Positions 20,671 to 29,890 of a DNA stretch of 64,000 bases are shown here, piece by piece. Numbering within the stretch: the first letter of the stretch is position 1; the number at the start of each line of letters is the position of its first letter. Below the pieces are notes generated by a model. The model was not told the DNA's origin. It ran no database searches and saw nothing but the letters and a program-made list of their open reading frames with translations. Origin of the DNA: Pseudomonadota bacterium (GTDB lineage Bacteria > Pseudomonadota > Alphaproteobacteria > Acetobacterales > Acetobacteraceae). The translations under genes and the position numbers were made by a program. The DNA is taken from assembly GCA_021798915.1 (NCBI GenBank), contig JAJZBM010000001.1:186001-250000 (forward strand), in the 5' to 3' direction.

Positions 20671-21366
20671 TCAGCGCGCGCCGAACTGCTTGGCGCCGAA
20701 CAGGTTTTCGCGCTCCTGGTCGGTCATCGTGCCGCGGCGCTGGTTCTCGCTCAAAACCTCGACGCCACGCATCACCGCCGGGCGGGCGGCGATGGCGTCA
20801 TGCCAGCGGCGGACATGGGGGTAATCGGCGAGGTCGATGCCGCGCCGCGCCGGATTGCGCACCCAGGGGAAGGTCGCGATATCGGCGATCGAGTACTCCG
20901 CCCCGGCGAGATACGCGCTTTCGCCGAGACGCTGATCGAGCACCCGGTGCAGGCGCTTGACCTCGTTGGTGTAGCGCTCGATGGCGTAGGGGATTTTTTC
21001 CGGGGCATAGGCGGCAAAGTGATTATACTGCCCAAACATCGGCCCGACGCCGCCCATCTGGAACATCAGCCACTGGAGACAGAGATAGCGCGTCGCCGGA
21101 TCGGCGGGGATCAACTTCCCGGTCTTCTCGGCGAGATAGATCAGGATCGCGCCGGATTCGAACAAAGCGAAGCGCTTCCCGCCGGGCCCATCGGGATCGA
21201 CGATCGCCGGGATTCGATGATTGGGAGTGATCGCAAGAAATTCCGGCTTGAACTGCTCACCCTGGCCGATATTCACCGGCACGACTTTGTAGGGAAGGCC
21301 GATCTCCTCAAGCATAATATGCACTTTATGTCCATTCGGAGTGGGCCAGGTCCAGACTTCGATCAT
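20671..21366 (-). CDS. Glutathione S-transferase family protein (YfcG/YghU-like)
   Basis: MIEVWTWPTPNGHKVHIMLEEIGLPY, ITPNHRIPAIVDPDGPGG, LFESGAILIYLAEKTG. Confidence 0.93.
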   Translation of the reverse strand: MIEVWTWPTPNGHKVHIMLEEIGLPYKVVPVNIGQGEQFKPEFLAITPNHRIPAIVDPDGPGGKRFALFESGAILIYLAEKTGKLIPADPATRYLCLQWLMFQMGGVGPMFGQYNHFAAYAPEKIPYAIERYTNEVKRLHRVLDQRLGESAYLAGAEYSIADIATFPWVRNPARRGIDLADYPHVRRWHDAIAARPAVMRGVEVLSENQRRGTMTDQERENLFGAKQFGAR

Positions 21367-21427
21367 GCGTAATCCCTCTCGTTACGTGGCGGTGCCACAG
21401 ACACTGCCCAGTGAATAAAAGTTTTTT

Positions 21428-21451
21428 GGTTCTTTTTTACAAAAAAGAACC
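21428..21451. terminator. A/T hairpin GGTTCTTTTTT-AC-AAAAAAGAACC (half copy of the intergenic three-hairpin element)
   Basis: Perfect 11-bp inverted repeat between convergent/3' gene ends; same sequence at 22903-22926 and 25147-25170. Confidence 0.75.
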
Positions 21452-21478
21452 CCTCTCCTTTCTATCTCTCCCGCCATC

Positions 21479-22675
21479 TCACCCCGGCAGCGCCAGAAAG
21501 TCGAGCGCCGCCTGCACACCGCCGGCGCGATAGGGAATGCCGGCCGAGGCCAGGCCCATTTCCACCCCGCCGAGGGTGCCGATCAGGTCGAGATCGCCGA
21601 AATGGCCGAGATGGCCGATGCGGAAGACGCGATCGGCGAGCGGGCCGAGGCCGTTGCCGAGACTCATGTTGAAGCGCGCGAGGATGAGGGCGCGGAGACG
21701 GTCGGCGCTCTCCCCTTCGGGCAGGCGAACGGCGGTCAGGCTCGCGGAATAGTGGCGCGGGTCGGCGCACTGGATTTCGAGCCCCCAGGCGCGCACCGCG
21801 TGCCGGGTCGCCTCGGCGTGGCGGGCATGGCGGGCGAAGACCGCATCGAGCCCGGTCTCCGCCAGCATCGCAAGCGCCGCATCGAGCCCGAAGATCAGGT
21901 TGGTCGCCGGCGTGTAGGGGAAAAACCCGCGCTCATTGGCGGCGAGCATCGGGCGCCAGTCCCAGTAGCTGCGGGTGAGGCGGGCGCGCTCGGCGGCCGC
22001 GAGCGCCTTGCGGCTGATCGCGTTGAAAGAGAGGCCGGGCGGCAGCATCAGCCCCTTTTGCGAGCCGGCGATGGTGACATCGACCCCCCAATCATCATGC
22101 CGATACTCCATCGAGCCGAGCGAGGAGATGGTATCGACGAGCAGCAGGGCGGGATGCTGGGCTCTGTCCATCGCCTCGCGGATGGCCTGGATGTCGCTCC
22201 GGCAGCCAGTCGAGGTTTCGTTATGGACGACACAGACCGCCTTGATCTCATGGCCGCGATCGGCGGCGAGCGTCTCGCCGATCAGCGCCGGATCGGCGCC
22301 GCGGCGCCAATCGGTATCGAAGACCAGGGGCGAGAGGCCGAGACGTTCGGCCATCTCCTTCCAGAGCGTCGCGAACCAGCCGGTGCGGATCATCAGCACG
22401 CGATCGCCGGGCGAGAGGGTGTTGACCAGCGCCGCCTCCCACGCCCCGGTGCCGGAGGCGGGATAGATCACCACCGGCGCCTCGGTCCCGAAAACCGGGC
22501 GCAGATTGTCGAGCACGCGGCGGGCGAGGGCGGAGAACTCCGGGCCGCGATGGTCGATGGTCGGGCGGTCGATGGCGCGCAGGACGCGCTCGGGGACGTT
22601 GGTGGGGCCGGGGATTTGCAGGAAATGCCGCCCCTGATGCGGGCCGGACGGCGGATGGTTAGCGCTTTCGCTCAT
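21479..22675 (-). CDS. Class V aminotransferase (serine/alanine--glyoxylate aminotransferase-like)
   Basis: IPGPTNVPERVLRAIDRPTIDHRGPEF, PASGTGAWEAALVN, DTISSLGSMEYRHDDWGVDVTIAGSQKGLMLPPGL; start set at ATG 22675. Confidence 0.93.
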   Translation of the reverse strand: MSESANHPPSGPHQGRHFLQIPGPTNVPERVLRAIDRPTIDHRGPEFSALARRVLDNLRPVFGTEAPVVIYPASGTGAWEAALVNTLSPGDRVLMIRTGWFATLWKEMAERLGLSPLVFDTDWRRGADPALIGETLAADRGHEIKAVCVVHNETSTGCRSDIQAIREAMDRAQHPALLLVDTISSLGSMEYRHDDWGVDVTIAGSQKGLMLPPGLSFNAISRKALAAAERARLTRSYWDWRPMLAANERGFFPYTPATNLIFGLDAALAMLAETGLDAVFARHARHAEATRHAVRAWGLEIQCADPRHYSASLTAVRLPEGESADRLRALILARFNMSLGNGLGPLADRVFRIGHLGHFGDLDLIGTLGGVEMGLASAGIPYRAGGVQAALDFLALPG

Positions 22676-22806
22676 GATCGAGTTCCTCTGGTGCCGCATC
22701 CTGCCGCGAGGCACGCGCAAGCGCCAATGAATTTCCCTGTTTTCTGCGAGAAGGATTTTTCATCGGCACGCGATGGGGAGCGTTTAGAGAAAATTCAAGT
22801 AAGAAT

Positions 22807-22926
22807 CTTCTTTTTCTGAAGAAAAAGAAGCAAAAAAACTTTGATTGGTTGGGCAGTGCCGTTGGCACTGCCCATTCCGTGATAAACGGATAAAAGTTTT
22901 TTGGTTCTTTTTTTCAAAAAAGAACC
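22807..22926. repeat. Full-length intergenic three-hairpin element
   Basis: Hairpins 22807-22830 (cttctttttc/gaaaaagaag), 22851-22873 (gggcagtgcc/ggcactgccc), 22903-22926 (ggttctttttt/aaaaaagaacc); outer arms are approximate inverted copies of each other. Confidence 0.8.
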
Positions 22927-22950
22927 GCTTTTTATGGTTTTGGCCGGCTT

Positions 22951-23964
22951 TTATGCCGGATCGGCGCCGACCCGGACCAGGAGCTTGCCGAAATTGCGGC
23001 CGCCGAGAATGCCGATCAGCGCGTCCGGGGCGTTTTCCAGCCCGTCGACGATGTCTTCCCGGTATTTCAGGCTGCCATCCCGCACCCAGGGTGTGGCCAG
23101 CGCCCGCCATTCGGCGAAGCGCTCGGGCTTGTCGGAAACGATCAGGCCCTGAATGCGCAGCCGGTTGCGCACCACCATCATCAGGTTGGGGCCCGGGCGC
23201 GGCTCGGTATCGTTGTATTCGGCGACCATGCCACACATCACCACCCGGCCGAAGGGGTTGAGCCGGGGGAAGACCAGGCGCTGAAGATCGCCGCCGACAT
23301 TCTCGAAATAGACGTCGATCCCGTTCGGGCAGGCGTCATTCAGCGCCGCCTTGAGATCGAGCGTGCGATGATCGATGCATTCATCGAAGCCCAGCGTCTC
23401 CTGCACGAACAGGCATTTCTCCGCCCCGCCGGCAACGCCGACGACACGCGCCCCGGCGCGCTTGGCGAGCTGGCCGGCAACGGCGCCGACGGCGCCCGAG
23501 GCGGCCGAGATCACCACCGTCTCGCCGGCTTTCGGCTGGCCGATATCGGTCATCCCGGAATAGGCGGTGGTGCCGGGCATGCCCAGAACCCCGAGATAAT
23601 TGGAGAGCGGCGCCCCGTTCCGCGGCAGCTTGACCACCGCCTTGGCCGGCGCCGCGAGATGGGTCGCCCAGCCGCGCGGGCCGACGACGATATCGCCCGG
23701 CGCGAAGCCGGGATCGCGGGAGGCGATCACCTCGCCCACCGTCTCGCCCTCCATCATCCCCCCGATCGGCACCGGCGCGGCATAGGATTTGGCGTCCGAA
23801 AGCCGCCCGCGCATGTAGGGATCGATCGACAGGAAGATGGTGCGCGTCACCACCTGGCCCTCGGCCGGGGTAGGGATCGCGCTTTCCTCGATCGCGAAAA
23901 TATCCGCCGTCGGCGCCCCCACCGGGCGGCGACGGAGCACGACGACCTGGCGCTTGCTCATCAC
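22951..23964 (-). CDS. NADP-dependent oxidoreductase, MDR family (leukotriene B4 12-hydroxydehydrogenase-like)
   Basis: SIDPYMRGRLSDAKSY, VVISAASGAVGAVAGQLAKRAGARVVGVAGG, DVYFENVGG. Confidence 0.92.
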   Translation of the reverse strand: MMSKRQVVVLRRRPVGAPTADIFAIEESAIPTPAEGQVVTRTIFLSIDPYMRGRLSDAKSYAAPVPIGGMMEGETVGEVIASRDPGFAPGDIVVGPRGWATHLAAPAKAVVKLPRNGAPLSNYLGVLGMPGTTAYSGMTDIGQPKAGETVVISAASGAVGAVAGQLAKRAGARVVGVAGGAEKCLFVQETLGFDECIDHRTLDLKAALNDACPNGIDVYFENVGGDLQRLVFPRLNPFGRVVMCGMVAEYNDTEPRPGPNLMMVVRNRLRIQGLIVSDKPERFAEWRALATPWVRDGSLKYREDIVDGLENAPDALIGILGGRNFGKLLVRVGADPA

Positions 23965-25022
23965 GCCGCCTCCGCCCGGAGCACGAGGCGGCCGGTCACC
24001 TTGCCGTCGCGGAGCCGCATCAGGGCCTCGTTCGCGTCACGCTGCGCGACCATGGTCACCGGCAGCGGCTTGACGGCGCCGGACTGCGCGAGCTGCACCA
24101 GGGCGCGGAGATCCTTGACGGTGCCGACATAACTTCCCTGCACGGTGAGCGCGCGGATCGGCATCAAAGGCAGCGGCAAGGACAGTTCGCCGCCGAAAAG
24201 CCCGACCTGCACCAGCTTGCCGCCCTTGCGCAGAGCATCGAAGGCGAACCGCGCCGTCGCCGTGCCGTTGACGAGATCGATCACCGCCGCGACCGGCCCG
24301 CCGCAGGCTTCGATGATGCGTTTGGCAACCCCTTCCCCGCTGCCGTCGATGGTCAGGCGCGCGCCTTCGCGCTTGGCGGCGTCGCGTTTTTCGGCGCTGA
24401 CATCGACGACGACGATATTCTTGTGCCCGAGCGCCTTCAGGATCTCGATCGCGTTCATCCCGAGCCCGCCGGCGCCGACCAGAACCACCGGCTCCTCGGC
24501 CGGCAGCGGCAGGACTTTCTGGATCGCGGAATAGACGGTGATCCCCGAGCAGGCATAGGTCGCGGCGACCGCCGGGTCGATCGTGCCGGGATCGACGAGA
24601 TGGCGCGGATGCGGCGCCAGCACGTGGGTCGCATAGCCGCCGTTCTGATAGACGCCGAGGCTTTTCGGCTTGAGACACATATTATCCTCATCGCCGAGAC
24701 AGGCGGCGCAGATGCCGCAGCCGACCCAGGGGTAGACGATGCGGAGGTCGCCCGGTTTCACGCCCTTGGCGTCCGGCCCGAGCTTCACCACCCGGCCGAC
24801 GATTTCATGCCCCATGGCGAGCGGCAGCACGACGCCGCGATCGACCAGCGACATCCGCTTGCCGCCGCCGAGATCGTAATAGCCTTCCCAGATATGGAGA
24901 TCGGAATGGCAAACGCCGCAATGCGTCGTCTCCAATAGCACTTCCGTCCCTTTCGGCTCCGGGGTCGGAAATTCCATTTCCTTGAGCGGTGCCCCATTGG
25001 CAACCACGGCCCAGGCGCGCAT
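23961..25022 (-). CDS. Zinc-dependent alcohol dehydrogenase
   Basis: THCGVCHSDLHIWEGYYDLGGG, MGHEIVGRVVKLG, GCGICAACLGDEDNMC; overlaps next gene by 4 nt. Confidence 0.94.
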   Translation of the reverse strand: MRAWAVVANGAPLKEMEFPTPEPKGTEVLLETTHCGVCHSDLHIWEGYYDLGGGKRMSLVDRGVVLPLAMGHEIVGRVVKLGPDAKGVKPGDLRIVYPWVGCGICAACLGDEDNMCLKPKSLGVYQNGGYATHVLAPHPRHLVDPGTIDPAVAATYACSGITVYSAIQKVLPLPAEEPVVLVGAGGLGMNAIEILKALGHKNIVVVDVSAEKRDAAKREGARLTIDGSGEGVAKRIIEACGGPVAAVIDLVNGTATARFAFDALRKGGKLVQVGLFGGELSLPLPLMPIRALTVQGSYVGTVKDLRALVQLAQSGAVKPLPVTMVAQRDANEALMRLRDGKVTGRLVLRAEAA

Positions 25023-25103
25023 CGTTGTCCTCCTTTGGATCGGTCTCGGTTGCCGGCATGGGAGAACGCCGCATCTCCGCCGTCAAGCGGGCGCCCCCTC
25101 GGC

Positions 25104-25170
25104 GCATCAGCGCCGCAGGCGCTGATGCCACAACCAAACGTTTTTTGGTTCTTTTTTTCAAAAAAGAACC
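25104..25170. repeat. Half copy of the intergenic three-hairpin element
   Basis: Hairpin 25104-25128 (gcatcagcgcc/ggcgctgatgc) followed by 25147-25170 (ggttctttttt/aaaaaagaacc). Confidence 0.75.
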
Positions 25171-25192
25171 CTTCCTCTTACCCCGCCTTGAC

Positions 25193-26185
25193 CTACCCCG
25201 CCTTGGCCAAAACCTCGGAATTGACGACGCGGATCGGCGCGCCGTCGAGGAAGGCGAGGATGTTTTCCACCGCCTCGCCGTAGAACTGGCGGAAGATCGC
25301 CTCCGTCCCGAAGCCGAGATGCGGCGTGAGCACGGTATTCGGCGCGCTGCGCAGCGGGTGGCCGGGCGGCAGCGGCTCGGTGTCGAAGACATCGAGCCCG
25401 GCCCGGATGCGTCCCTCGCGGAGCGCCGCCACCAGCGCCGCCTCCTCGATCAGCGGGCCGCGCGCGGTGTTGACGACGATCGCCCCCGGTTTGAGGCGCG
25501 CGAGGTCGGCGGCGCCGAGCACGCCGCGCGTGCGGGCGGAAAGCACGAGATGAAGGCTGATCGCGTCCGATTCCGCGAGCAGCGCCTCTTTCGTCGCGTA
25601 CTCCGCCCCGGCCGCAGCGGCGCGCTCGGGGGTGAGGTTGGCGCTCCAGGCAAGCACGCGCATGCCGAGCGCGCGGCCATAGCCCGCCATCCGCGCCCCG
25701 ATCCGCCCGAGCCCGATGACGCCGAGCGTCATCCCGGCGAGCGTCCGGCCAAGCCCGATCCCCTCCTGGAACCGCCCGGCGCGGATCGCCGCATCCCCGG
25801 CCGGCACCAGCCGGGCGGCGGCGAGGAGGAGCGCGAGCGCGAGTTCCGCCGTCGCCGCGCCGGAGGCATCGCTGCCGGTATTGCACACCAGGACGCCGGC
25901 CCGGGTGCAGGCGGCGAGATCGAGGCTGCCGGCGCGCGGCCCGGTCATCGCGATCAGCCTGAGGCGCGCAAGACGCGCGATCAGCGTGGCGGGAAACGCC
26001 GTCCGCTCGCGCATCGGAAGCAGGATGTCGAAGGGCGCGAGGCGGGCCGCCGCCTCATCCTCGGAGACGAAAGGCGTGTGGAAAAATTCGACCGTCGCGC
26101 GGGCCTCGAGCGCCCGCCAATCGGCGCTCGCGCGGGCGATGCCCTGCCAGTCATCGAGCACCGCGATCTTGACCAATGACGTCAT
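25193..26185 (-). CDS. D-2-hydroxyacid dehydrogenase family protein
   Basis: LGVIGLGRIGARMAGYGRALGMRVLAWSANLTPERA, GAIVVNTARGPLIEEAAL, DVFDTEPLPPGHPLR. Confidence 0.94.
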   Translation of the reverse strand: MTSLVKIAVLDDWQGIARASADWRALEARATVEFFHTPFVSEDEAAARLAPFDILLPMRERTAFPATLIARLARLRLIAMTGPRAGSLDLAACTRAGVLVCNTGSDASGAATAELALALLLAAARLVPAGDAAIRAGRFQEGIGLGRTLAGMTLGVIGLGRIGARMAGYGRALGMRVLAWSANLTPERAAAAGAEYATKEALLAESDAISLHLVLSARTRGVLGAADLARLKPGAIVVNTARGPLIEEAALVAALREGRIRAGLDVFDTEPLPPGHPLRSAPNTVLTPHLGFGTEAIFRQFYGEAVENILAFLDGAPIRVVNSEVLAKAG

Positions 26186-26256
26186 CGGGTTTCCTCTCCG
26201 TCTCGGTTGCCGGTATGCGCCGGCACGGTGAACCGGGGGAAGAGGACAGGCAAGCG

Positions 26257-27201
26257 ATGGACGAAAAAATCCAACGCCGGGTCGCGGTGATCGGGGCGGG
26301 GCTGATCGGGCGCGCCTGGGCGATCGTCTTTGCCCGTGCCGGCTTCGCGGTCGCCCTTTGGGATGCGGCGCCGGGCGCGCTCGCGGCGGCGCGCGGCTTC
26401 ATTGCCGAACGGCTGCCCGAACTCGCCGAAGCCGGCCTGCTGCATGATGCGCCGGAGGCCGTGCTCGCACGCCTCACCCTCGCGCCGAGCCTCGCCGAAG
26501 CCCTCGCCGGCGCCGAATACGTCCAGGAAAACGGCCCCGAACGGGTCGAGGACAAGGCCGATCTGTTCGCCGAGATGGACCGCCTCGCCGATCCCGCGGC
26601 CATCCTCGCGAGTTCGACCTCGGGCATCCCGGCGAGCCAGTTCACCGGCAATCTCGCCGGGCGCGGGCGCTGTCTCGTCGCCCATCCGGTCAATCCGCCC
26701 TATCTCGTGCCGGTGGTGGAACTCTGTCCGGCGCCGTGGACCGACCCCGCCGTGGTCGCGCGGGCGCGGGCGCTGATGGAAGCCGCGGGGCAAGTGCCGG
26801 CGACGGTGAACAAGGAGGTCACCGGTTTCGTCCTCAACCGGCTGCAAGTGGCGCTGGTCGCCGAGGCGTTCCGGCTGGTGCGCGACGGCGTCGTCAGCGA
26901 GGCCGATCTCGACGCGACGATCAAGCACGGGCTCGGCCTCCGCTGGTCGTTCATGGGGCCGTTCGAGACCATCGACCTCAACGCCCCCGGCGGGCTCGCC
27001 GATTACGTCGCCCGCTATGGCAAGCTCTATGAACAGGTGGAGCGCGAGATCACGCCCTGTGATCTGACGCCCGACCTGATCGCCCGGCTGGATGCGCCGC
27101 GCCGCGCCGCGCTGCCGCTCGCCGAACAGCCCGCCCGCCAGGCCTGGCGCGACCGGCGGCTGATGGCGCTCGCCGCCCATAAGGCGCAGCAGCCGACATG
27201 A
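26257..27201 (+). CDS. 3-hydroxyacyl-CoA dehydrogenase family protein (L-gulonate 3-dehydrogenase/lambda-crystallin-like)
   Basis: RVAVIGAGLIGRAWAIVFARAGFAVALWD, SSTSGIPASQFTG, HPVNPPYLVPVVELCPAPWT. Confidence 0.92.
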   Translation: MDEKIQRRVAVIGAGLIGRAWAIVFARAGFAVALWDAAPGALAAARGFIAERLPELAEAGLLHDAPEAVLARLTLAPSLAEALAGAEYVQENGPERVEDKADLFAEMDRLADPAAILASSTSGIPASQFTGNLAGRGRCLVAHPVNPPYLVPVVELCPAPWTDPAVVARARALMEAAGQVPATVNKEVTGFVLNRLQVALVAEAFRLVRDGVVSEADLDATIKHGLGLRWSFMGPFETIDLNAPGGLADYVARYGKLYEQVEREITPCDLTPDLIARLDAPRRAALPLAEQPARQAWRDRRLMALAAHKAQQPT

Positions 27202-28610
27202 GCGCCGCCGCGCCGCTTTCCGCCCTGGCCGCTCTCCTCGGGCCGCGCGGGCTGATCACCGACCCCGCCGATATCGCGCCTTATGCCGAGGATTGGCGGC
27301 ATCTCTATCGCGGCCACCCGCCCGCCGTCCTGCGCCCGGCGAGTACCGCCGAACTCGCCGCGGCGGTCAGGATCTGCGCCGAGGCCGGCCTCGGCATCGT
27401 GCCCCAGGGCGGCAATACCAGCATGGTCGGCGGCGCGACCCCATCCGCGCGCGGCGATGAGGTGGTGCTCGCACTCTCCCGGCTCAACCGTGTGCGCGCC
27501 ATCGATCCGGTCGATCTCACCCTCACCATCGAAGCTGGCGCGACGGTCAAGGCGGCGCAGGATGCGGCGGCGCAAGCCGGCTGCCAGTTGCCGCTCTCGA
27601 TCGCCTCCGAAGGGAGCGCGACGATCGGCGGCGTGCTTTCGACCAATGCCGGCGGCAATATGACGCTCCGCTACGGCAATGCCCGCGATCTCGTGCTCGG
27701 CCTCGAAGTGGTGCTGGCCGATGGCCGGGTGTGGGAAGGGCTCCGGCAGCTGCGGAAAGACAATACCGGCTATTGCCTGCGCCAGATCTTTCTCGGCGCC
27801 GAGGGCACGCTCGGCATCATCACCGCCGCCGTGCTCAAGCTGGTGCCGGCGCCGCGCCAGCGCGCGGTCGCGTTCGCGACCCTGCCGAGCCCGGAGGCGG
27901 CGCTTTCGTTCCTCACCCGCTGCCAGCGCCACGACCAGGCGGCGCTCGTCGCCTTCGAATACATGGACCGACATGGGATGGCGCTGGTGCTCCAGCACAT
28001 TCCGGACACACAACTCCCTCTCGCCGCCGCCCCGCATTACGCCTTGATCGAATTCGCCTCCGCCCGCACCGAGGCCGGTTTTACCGAGGCGGTGGAGGAA
28101 ATGATCGCGCAGGCGATAGCGGCCGGCGAGGTGATCGACGCGACGCTCGCCGCGAGCGAGGCGCAGGCGCGGGCGATCTGGCGGCTGCGGGAAGAGCACG
28201 CGGAGGCGCAAAAGCGTGCTGGCGCCAGCATCAAGAACGACGTCTCGGTGCCGGTCTCACGGGTGGCGGAATTCCTCCGCGAAGCCCCTGCCGCTTGTGC
28301 CGCGTTCATGCCGGGAATCCGCGTCGTTGCCTTCGGCCATCTCGGTGACGGCAATATCCACTTCAACCTGCGCCCGCCCGAGACCATGGCGGAGGCCGAG
28401 TTTCTGGCCCAGGACCACGCGGTGATGGACGCGGTGCTCGGCGTCGTCCGCCGCCTCGGCGGCAGTTTCTCGGCCGAACACGGCGTCGGCCGGCTCAAGA
28501 CCTACCTGATGCCGGAATGGCGGGGCGGGGTCGAACTCGATCTCATGCAGGCGCTCAAGGCGGCGTTCGACCCGCGAGGGCTGCTGAACGCGGGAAAGAT
28601 TTTCCCGTAA
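27198..28610 (+). CDS. FAD-binding oxidoreductase (GlcD / D-2-hydroxyglutarate dehydrogenase-like)
   Basis: VPQGGNTSMVGGATP, LSTNAGGNMTLRYGNARDLVLGLEVVLADGRVWEGLRQLRKDNTGYCLRQIFLGAEGTLGIIT, GHLGDGNIHFN, EHGVGRLK. Confidence 0.94.
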   Translation: MSAAAPLSALAALLGPRGLITDPADIAPYAEDWRHLYRGHPPAVLRPASTAELAAAVRICAEAGLGIVPQGGNTSMVGGATPSARGDEVVLALSRLNRVRAIDPVDLTLTIEAGATVKAAQDAAAQAGCQLPLSIASEGSATIGGVLSTNAGGNMTLRYGNARDLVLGLEVVLADGRVWEGLRQLRKDNTGYCLRQIFLGAEGTLGIITAAVLKLVPAPRQRAVAFATLPSPEAALSFLTRCQRHDQAALVAFEYMDRHGMALVLQHIPDTQLPLAAAPHYALIEFASARTEAGFTEAVEEMIAQAIAAGEVIDATLAASEAQARAIWRLREEHAEAQKRAGASIKNDVSVPVSRVAEFLREAPAACAAFMPGIRVVAFGHLGDGNIHFNLRPPETMAEAEFLAQDHAVMDAVLGVVRRLGGSFSAEHGVGRLKTYLMPEWRGGVELDLMQALKAAFDPRGLLNAGKIFP

Positions 28611-28750
28611 GGGCCGTGGCGGGGACGCATCGGCCGGCATGAAAATGCGCCGCCGGCGCGCTCGGCGGTTGCTTTCGCCGCGGTTCTGGCCCAGAAACCG
28701 CCAACCGCCAATCCGCTGGCTGCATCTGGGACGACGCAAAGCAGGCCGCC

Positions 28751-29890
28751 ATGCTCTCCGCGCTCCGACTTGGCCAGATCGACCGCTACCTGTTGGGCCA
28801 GCTTCTGGCCGGCCTGGTCGCCTCCACCGGCGGCCTGGTCGCGCTGATCTGGCTCACCCAGTCGCTCCGCTTCATCGATCTGGTGGTCAATCGCGGCCTC
28901 TCGCTGGTGGTGTTCCTCCAGCTCACCGGCCTCCTCATCCCGAGCTTCGTCGCCGTCATCCTGCCGATCACCACCTATGTCGTGGTGCAGTTCACCTATC
29001 AGCGCCTGGCGAGCGATCGCGAACTCACGGTGATGCGCGCCGCCGGCCTCTCCGCCTACGCGCTCGCGCGCCCGGCGATGATGCTGGCGATGATCGCGGT
29101 CGTCACATGCTTCGTCCTCGATGTCTGGGTGGTGCCCTCGGCCTCGGCGGCGTTCCGCGAGGAACAGTTCCGCATCCGCAACCGCATGGCGGCGTTCATG
29201 CTCCAGGACGGGGTTTTCACCCAGGTCTCCGATGACATGACGGTCTATGTCCGCAAGCGCGATTCGGATGGCACACTGCATGGGGTGATGATCGATGACG
29301 CGCGCCAGAAAAACGCGCATGCGACGATTCTCGCCCGCCGCGGCCGCTTCCTCCCCTCCACCGACGCCCCCCGCGTCCTACTGCTGGACGGCACCCGCCA
29401 GGAGATCGACCATCAGACCGGGCGGCTCAACATCCTCACCTTCGCCCAGAACGTCATTGACCTCACCTCCAACAAATCGACCGCGCAGCGCTTCCGCGAC
29501 GCGACCGAGATGTCGCTCGGCGAATTGCTGCATCCCGACCCGGCGGTGGTCGCGGCGCGCGATCGGCCGAAATTCGTCGTCGAGGCGCATCGCCGCCTGA
29601 CAGCGCCGATCACCGCCGCCTCCTTCGCCTTCGTCGCCCTGGTCGCGGTGTTGCGCGGCGCGTTTCAGCGCCATGGCGGGCTTCTGCGCCCGTTCATCGC
29701 CGTGCTGGTGGTCGTCGGCCTGCTCGCGGTCGGCCTGATGATCGCCAATCTCGCGGCGCGCATCCCGGCGTTGATCCCGCTGATCTGGGTGCATGCGATC
29801 GCCCCTGGCGTGGTCTGCGCCTGGATGCTGTTCGTGCCCGAACTCCGCCTCGGCCGCCTCGCCCCCCTCGTCCCCGGCGCGGCGGCATGA
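28751..29890 (+). CDS. lptF: LPS export ABC transporter permease LptF
   Basis: YjgP/YjgQ family multi-TM protein; first of lptF-lptG-lptD. Confidence 0.92.
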   Translation: MLSALRLGQIDRYLLGQLLAGLVASTGGLVALIWLTQSLRFIDLVVNRGLSLVVFLQLTGLLIPSFVAVILPITTYVVVQFTYQRLASDRELTVMRAAGLSAYALARPAMMLAMIAVVTCFVLDVWVVPSASAAFREEQFRIRNRMAAFMLQDGVFTQVSDDMTVYVRKRDSDGTLHGVMIDDARQKNAHATILARRGRFLPSTDAPRVLLLDGTRQEIDHQTGRLNILTFAQNVIDLTSNKSTAQRFRDATEMSLGELLHPDPAVVAARDRPKFVVEAHRRLTAPITAASFAFVALVAVLRGAFQRHGGLLRPFIAVLVVVGLLAVGLMIANLAARIPALIPLIWVHAIAPGVVCAWMLFVPELRLGRLAPLVPGAAA

